Made by a program: the position numbers and the translations under genes. This document shows, one piece after another, positions 17,493 through 21,185 of a DNA stretch of 21,185 bases (the first letter of the stretch is position 1; each line of letters begins with the position of its first letter). The notes beneath the pieces are model-generated. The model was not told the origin of the DNA, searched no databases, and saw only the letters and a program-made list of their open reading frames with translations. Origin of the DNA: Microcoleaceae cyanobacterium UBA9251 (GTDB taxonomy: Bacteria; Cyanobacteriota; Cyanobacteriia; Cyanobacteriales; Microcoleaceae); contig DPLL01000468.1 in NCBI GenBank assembly GCA_003542015.1, positions 21,751 through 42,935 of the forward strand. Reading direction: 5' to 3'.

Positions 17493-17595
17493 TGGGTTAT
17501 TCGTTATTAGTTATTGGTTGTTTTTGGGTTATGAGTTATTGATTATTATCAGGAAAAAACTAACAATCAACAACTAACCAATAAATAACAACCAA
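17493..17595. other. AT-rich imperfect inverted repeat between the KGK gene and tilS
   Basis: TTAGTTATTGGTTGTT (17507-17522) is partly complementary to AACAACCAACTAA and CCAATAAATAAC near 17578-17600, with intervening TAATAATC/ACTAACAATC sequences. It could form an imperfect hairpin in the spacer downstream of the KGK gene. There is no G/C-rich stem of terminator type. Confidence 0.3.
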
Positions 17596-17672
17596 CTAAT
17601 GACTAATGACTAATGACTAATGACTAATGACTAATGACTAATGACTAATGACTAATGACTAATGACTAATGA
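17596..17672. repeat. CTAATGA heptamer x11, perfect
   Basis: Eleven identical copies of CTAATGA (77 bp, no mismatch). The array ends 3 bp before the stop codon of the KGK-domain gene. Short tandemly repeated heptamers are a known feature of filamentous cyanobacteria; the perfect match suggests recent expansion or active slippage. Confidence 0.95.
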
Positions 17673-17675
17673 CTT

Positions 17676-18125
17676 TTAACTCCACATTCCTACACTGTGA
17701 GGGTGATGATCTGGATACCTAGAACTAGGAAAATCATTACTGATTGCTGTTGAGTCGCTGATATTTAATTCGTCATCTGTATCAGTTTCGTCTGAGCTAT
17801 CTGCTGGATAGTTTGGCGCGATATCTTGTGCGTCGGAGGCTGCGGTGGTTGGTGAGCGAAGTCGAACCATCAGGGCTTGTTGTTCCGGCACATCAGGCTC
17901 GTTCTGGCAGAACTCCAAACGCAGCCTAATTTTTCCTTTTCTCCAAGCTTGTCCTGCACTTAAAACTTCGCAATCCATACCGTCTGTAAACAACTTTTCT
18001 TCTGGCAATTTTGACTTCATGATCGTCAAATATTCGCTGACTTTAAAGGTGCATTGATACATTAAAGCGCTGGCAGGAGTAGACAAAACATCGTCTTCTT
18101 TGAGAAAATTTTGCGAATCGTCCAT
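17676..18125 (-). CDS. KGK-domain protein of unknown function
   Basis: The 149-residue protein has the small cyanobacterial KGK domain in residues about 1-90. It has an N-terminal FLKEDDVLS, a central FKVSEYL and the name-giving motif AWRKGKIRLRLEFC at about 61-74. The C-terminal 60 residues are polar and acidic (DETDTDDELN) and look disordered. There is no signal peptide or membrane helix. No biochemical role is known for the family. The ATG is well supported by AAGGA upstream. It lies between ccsB and tilS on the same strand, with spacers on both sides filled by heptamer repeats, so transcription coupling is uncertain. Confidence 0.7.
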   Translation of the reverse strand: MDDSQNFLKEDDVLSTPASALMYQCTFKVSEYLTIMKSKLPEEKLFTDGMDCEVLSAGQAWRKGKIRLRLEFCQNEPDVPEQQALMVRLRSPTTAASDAQDIAPNYPADSSDETDTDDELNISDSTAISNDFPSSRYPDHHPHSVGMWS

Positions 18126-18145
18126 CTCAATTGTCCTTTCAGGAA

Positions 18146-18170
18146 GTTGACAGTTGACAGTTGACAGTTG
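18146..18170. repeat. GTTGACA heptamer x3.6
   Basis: Three perfect copies of GTTGACA plus GTTG, about 20 bp upstream of the KGK gene start. It lies where the 5' leader of that gene would be. Confidence 0.85.
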
Positions 18171-18201
18171 GCTGTTGTTATTGGTTATGTATTAGCAGTT
18201 A

Positions 18202-18257
18202 CCAATAACTAATAACTAATAACTAATAACTAATAACCAATAACTAATAACCAATAA
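18202..18257. repeat. C(C/T)AATAA heptamer x8
   Basis: Eight consecutive 7-bp units, five CTAATAA and three CCAATAA, lie between the ccsB stop and the GTTGACA array. The three variant units sit at the ends of the array (first, sixth and eighth). Confidence 0.9.
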
Positions 18258-18273
18258 CTGTGAACTTTTTTTA

Positions 18274-19344
18274 TTAGAAAAACCAGCCGTAGGAATGTAA
18301 ACCCTTGCCTAATAGATTAACTCCTAGATAGCAAATCCAAACTACCAAAAAACCTGTGGCGGCTAAAATTGCTGGGCGTCTTCCCTGCCAGCCGCGAGTA
18401 ATGCGGGCGTGGAGGTAAGCAGCAAAAATCAACCAAGTAATCAATGCCCAAGTTTCTTTCGGGTCCCAACTCCAGTAAGAGCCCCAAGCTTCGTTAGCCC
18501 AAACGCCGCCGGCAATAATGCCGATCGTCAGTAAAGGGAATCCTAAACCGATGATCCGATAGCTAATGTTATCAAGAGTGGATGCTAGATTCAAGCGCTG
18601 GGGCGAGAGAATTTCTGCGGTTTGAGATTGGGCGGTTGAGGAGGTTTGAGCTGTTGGCAATTCGAGCACTGCGGTATTGCCGTTACCGTTATTGCTGGAG
18701 TTGAAAGATGGTTCAATAAAAGCTAATCCGCTGTCGGCGACGGTTTCTAAGCTTTGAGGTGGGGGGTTTTGAGGGCGTTGGAGGCGGTAGTTGCCGTTGC
18801 GGGTGCTGCTGGTACCGAAGGAACTGCCGGTGAGTTCGATGTTTTGGCCGCGGGTAACGATCAGGAAGGCGATCGCCAGCAATGCTCCTACCATTAAAGT
18901 TGCGTAACTGAGCATCATAACGCTGACGTGCATCATCAGCCAGTTGGACTTGAGGGCGGGTACTAGGGGTTCTGATAACTGCATGGTTGCGGGCAGTGTC
19001 AGGGCGGCAAAGGCGGAAATTGCCATTGCTACGGGCGATGTCGCTACTCCCACTAAGCGCGATCGGCTCATGTTTTCAGCGACTAGGTGGATGGCTGTAA
19101 TTCCCCAAGTCAGGAAAAATAGGGATTCGTAAAGATTGCTGAGAGGGAAGTAGCCGGCTTCGATCCAGCGGGAACCGAGTAAAGCGGCGATCGACAGATT
19201 GGCGATCGCCATTCCTGCGGTTCCCAAGGCTGACAAATAGGGAATGCCGGGAAAAGCTGCACCAGCCCAGTAAATCAGCATTGTCGAGAACAGGATGGCA
19301 AAAGAGATATTGTCCAGCCAGTTCTGGAGTACAACCAGATCCAT
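18274..19344 (-). CDS. ccsB: Cytochrome c assembly protein CcsB (plastid CcsA homologue)
   Basis: Integral membrane component of the System II cytochrome c maturation machinery, which carries heme across the thylakoid/plasma membrane and attaches it to apocytochromes with its partner Ccs1. The 356 residues contain about eight hydrophobic segments. The tryptophan-rich heme-handling motif WGSYWSWDPKETWALITW lies at 287-304, and candidate heme-ligand histidines are His139, His312 and His350. A non-conserved soluble loop of about 85 residues (165-250; Ser/Asn/Gln-rich) separates the two halves. The start is firm: GGGAGGA precedes the ATG. The partner ccs1 gene is not in this window. Upstream lies the CHAT-domain gene on the same strand, 230 bp away. 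Confidence 0.93.
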   Translation of the reverse strand: MDLVVLQNWLDNISFAILFSTMLIYWAGAAFPGIPYLSALGTAGMAIANLSIAALLGSRWIEAGYFPLSNLYESLFFLTWGITAIHLVAENMSRSRLVGVATSPVAMAISAFAALTLPATMQLSEPLVPALKSNWLMMHVSVMMLSYATLMVGALLAIAFLIVTRGQNIELTGSSFGTSSTRNGNYRLQRPQNPPPQSLETVADSGLAFIEPSFNSSNNGNGNTAVLELPTAQTSSTAQSQTAEILSPQRLNLASTLDNISYRIIGLGFPLLTIGIIAGGVWANEAWGSYWSWDPKETWALITWLIFAAYLHARITRGWQGRRPAILAATGFLVVWICYLGVNLLGKGLHSYGWFF

Positions 19345-19430
19345 AAAAAATCCTCCCGTAAAGTTTTTACTTAGTTGATGCTAGATCGATCGTACTGGGA
19401 TTCGGGAGTTTTGGGTTTTGAATTATAGCC

Positions 19431-19448
19431 GAAGGAAGAAGGAAGAAG
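19431..19448. repeat. GAAGGAA heptamer x2.6
   Basis: Two and a half perfect copies of GAAGGAA in the spacer between ccsB and the CHAT gene. Confidence 0.7.
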
Positions 19449-19467
19449 TTCGGCAACGGATTCTGCA

Positions 19468-19502
19468 ACGGATGTAACGGATGTAACGGATGTAACGGAT
19501 GT
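19468..19502. repeat. ACGGATGTA nonamer x3.9
   Basis: Nearly four perfect copies of a 9-bp unit, between two GAAGGAR heptamer arrays. This is the only clear non-heptamer array in the window. Confidence 0.85.
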
Positions 19503-19508
19503 CAGTCA

Positions 19509-19543
19509 GAAGGAAGAAGGAGGAAGGAGGAAGGAAGAACGGA
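19509..19543. repeat. GAAGGA(A/G) heptamer x4-5
   Basis: Four purine-only units (GAAGGAA, GAAGGAG, GAAGGAG, GAAGGAA) and one variant (GAACGGA), just downstream of the CHAT gene stop. They match the array at 19431-19448. Confidence 0.8.
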
Positions 19544-19574
19544 AATCCAGTTCCCTGCGATCGACTAATCTTGA

Positions 19575-21185
19575 CTACCAAGGATTGCCAATCATTCTAA
19601 AACCAGCCCAATAATAGGGATGGGAGAAATTCGGACTGGGTGTGTTGGCCAAGGACGGCGGCAGTGGCAGGTTTCCAGAAGAAGAGTGCAGCATCCCGCC
19701 TTCAATGCGGATGGTTTGGCGCAACATCGCTAATTGCGCTTGCCGCAGGGCTTCTGACTTAATAGGAGCATTTCTTAACTGGCCGTAAAACTCCGACATC
19801 AATCCCAAACTCCCCTCGTCGCTAACATACCAGAGAGTCGCCAGAGCCGATTTAACACCTGCTTGCACGGCCAAACCGCCAAAGCCCAACTCTGCATCCC
19901 GATCGCCCACAGCAGTCTTGCAAGCACTCAAAACCAAAAGTTCAACTTGCGGGCTGTGCCATCTCATTTGGCGCAACTGATCTAAGCGTAATTTATTATC
20001 CCACAATTGAATGAAAGAATTGCTGGGGTCTCCCGACCTAAATTCGGCGTGGGTAGCAAGGTGAATTATGCCAAAGGGCTGCTGCTGGCGCTGGGATTGC
20101 AAATTTGCCAGAGTGAAAGCTTGGTTCAAGAAAGACTTACCGGGCCACTGCTGCGGAGTGATCGAGGATACTTCTAGTTCCACCGCAGGTAAAGGACTCA
20201 TATCTGGAAATTGCGACGCCCCCATTGCCAGAAGTAGGGTATTTTTGAAATTGGCGGTGCTGGTATCGGTCAAAGTCAGACTGGGCATGGAGCCGACACT
20301 GTAACGCTCAATCAGAAAGCCTTTGCCGTCGTGGAGGGCGGCGATTGGTATCGATCGCAGCGCTGTATCTGAGATCAAAGATAAGTTGTTAATGCCTCGC
20401 GCTTGGAGTTCAGATTCGATCGGCGCTAGGATCATCCGATAAAGCTGCTGAGCAAAAGGCAAATAACTTGTAGTATTGCGCTTGATCGGATTAGTCAATT
20501 CATTGCGAAATCTCTGAACTAGGGCCATGACTTCGGTGCGGGAGGTTTGCGGTACCCGCACGAGAACGGGATCGCCTGAAGCTGTTACCACTATCAGTTC
20601 GAGTTCCTCGCTGGCTTGAATTTGCTGTTCCACGCGCAAGATGGACGAACTGGTGTAGTCGCGAGGGACGGTTGAACCTTTGGGTAGAAAGCTGATATAG
20701 ATCAGAGCTGGTTTAATGCCTGTGGCTGTTTGGACGCGGCTCAGCGTATTTTGGGCATCTGCTAGGGTGGCGATCGCATTTGGTGATGGCAACTTCAGAT
20801 AATCGACAAAATCCCTAGTAAATCTCTCCTCTACGGGAAAAACAACCGAGCCGAAGTGGCTGGGCAAATTGTTCATGTTGATATTCTGGGTCAATGAGGG
20901 TAAATTGCGCTGTTGCAAGGAATTAGATATTTCACGAAGCTGTTGTGAGTTCGGGGAAAATAGAGGATTTGTGTTCGGTAGCGGACTCACTGGGAGTGCA
21001 GGAGCAAGATTCGGTGTCGGTATCGGTGCGAGATTAATGGGCGCGACGGGGGGCGCAACAGGTATGGGATTGACTGAAACTGGGGGAGGCGACACTGGTG
21101 CTGCTGTTACAGGTGGAATTATCGGGGCGATCGGCACAACTGTTACGGGCGCTGGAATTGGTGCTGGAATTGGCGCTGGAATTGG
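19575..21185 (-). CDS. CHAT-domain (caspase-like) protein, N-terminus beyond the window
   Basis: CHAT proteins are caspase-fold cysteine peptidases or their relatives. In cyanobacteria many are fused to TPR or filamentous-surface domains, and their targets are mostly unknown. At least 537 codons are visible and the frame stays open to the right edge, so the gene is 5'-partial; the GTG at 21137 is not a convincing start. Counted from that GTG, residues 1-60 and the upstream 16 codons are Pro/Ala/Ile/Val-rich with PIPA repeats. Residues about 95-235 form a middle region, and the CHAT domain follows at about 240-520. It has the catalytic-type His363 in IIHLATHAEF and Cys406 in LVLSACKTAVGD, then GFGGLAVQAGVKSALATLW. 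Both catalytic-type residues are present, so activity is plausible. Whether the missing N-terminus has TPRs or a signal peptide cannot be seen. Confidence 0.88.
   Translation of the reverse strand, partial: PIPAPIPAPIPAPVTVVPIAPIIPPVTAAPVSPPPVSVNPIPVAPPVAPINLAPIPTPNLAPALPVSPLPNTNPLFSPNSQQLREISNSLQQRNLPSLTQNINMNNLPSHFGSVVFPVEERFTRDFVDYLKLPSPNAIATLADAQNTLSRVQTATGIKPALIYISFLPKGSTVPRDYTSSSILRVEQQIQASEELELIVVTASGDPVLVRVPQTSRTEVMALVQRFRNELTNPIKRNTTSYLPFAQQLYRMILAPIESELQARGINNLSLISDTALRSIPIAALHDGKGFLIERYSVGSMPSLTLTDTSTANFKNTLLLAMGASQFPDMSPLPAVELEVSSITPQQWPGKSFLNQAFTLANLQSQRQQQPFGIIHLATHAEFRSGDPSNSFIQLWDNKLRLDQLRQMRWHSPQVELLVLSACKTAVGDRDAELGFGGLAVQAGVKSALATLWYVSDEGSLGLMSEFYGQLRNAPIKSEALRQAQLAMLRQTIRIEGGMLHSSSGNLPLPPSLANTPSPNFSHPYYWAGFRMIGNPW

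Noticed and set aside
17596..18257. CRISPR array
   Set aside because: Repeats are contiguous 7-bp units with no spacers, and no cas gene is present.

Overview
This window looks like chromosome of a filamentous, motile cyanobacterium, probably Oscillatoria/Microcoleus/Phormidium-like. The reasons are: several copies of the HIP1 octamer GCGATCGC (for example near 576, 4538, 4660, 12976, 14545, 16429, 17060, 18867 and 19201); heptameric short tandem repeats between and inside genes; a KGK-domain protein and a CcsB-type cytochrome c assembly protein; and a chemotaxis locus of the kind that drives type IV pilus gliding in filamentous cyanobacteria.

The left 16 kb is a pilus chemotaxis locus. On the minus strand, in transcription order, are a PatA-like response regulator (hmpA-like, 11273-12511), a CheW (hmpC-like, 9666-10202), a transmembrane chemoreceptor (hmpD-like, 6448-9537) and a very large hybrid CheA kinase (hmpE-like, 67-5436). 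Divergent from it on the plus strand is hmpF (14623-16371), a long coiled-coil pilus regulator. Gene content and divergence match the hmp locus of Nostoc punctiforme. Two things depart from that layout. First, no stand-alone CheY (hmpB) is found between hmpA and hmpC, where about 1.07 kb carries no gene I can support. Second, a gene for a protein with two tandem HNH endonuclease domains sits between hmpD and hmpE on the same strand with short spacers. The divergent hmpA/hmpF interval is swollen to about 2.1 kb by decayed IS200/IS605-type tnpB remnants on both strands.

The right 5 kb is on the minus strand: tilS (tRNA-Ile lysidine synthetase, convergent with hmpF), a KGK-domain protein, ccsB (heme delivery/cytochrome c assembly) and the C-terminal 537 codons of a CHAT-domain (caspase-like) protein that runs off the right edge. 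Spacers here are dominated by different 7-bp tandem repeat families, and two such arrays lie inside the reading frame of tilS, one of them covering its start codon.

How the genes should work together (family knowledge plus inference): receptor HmpD and adaptor HmpC control autophosphorylation of HmpE. Phosphate passes to the receiver of HmpE and/or HmpA. HmpF acts at the pilus motor. No periplasmic ligand-binding domain is present in the receptor, so input is probably cytoplasmic or through the membrane.
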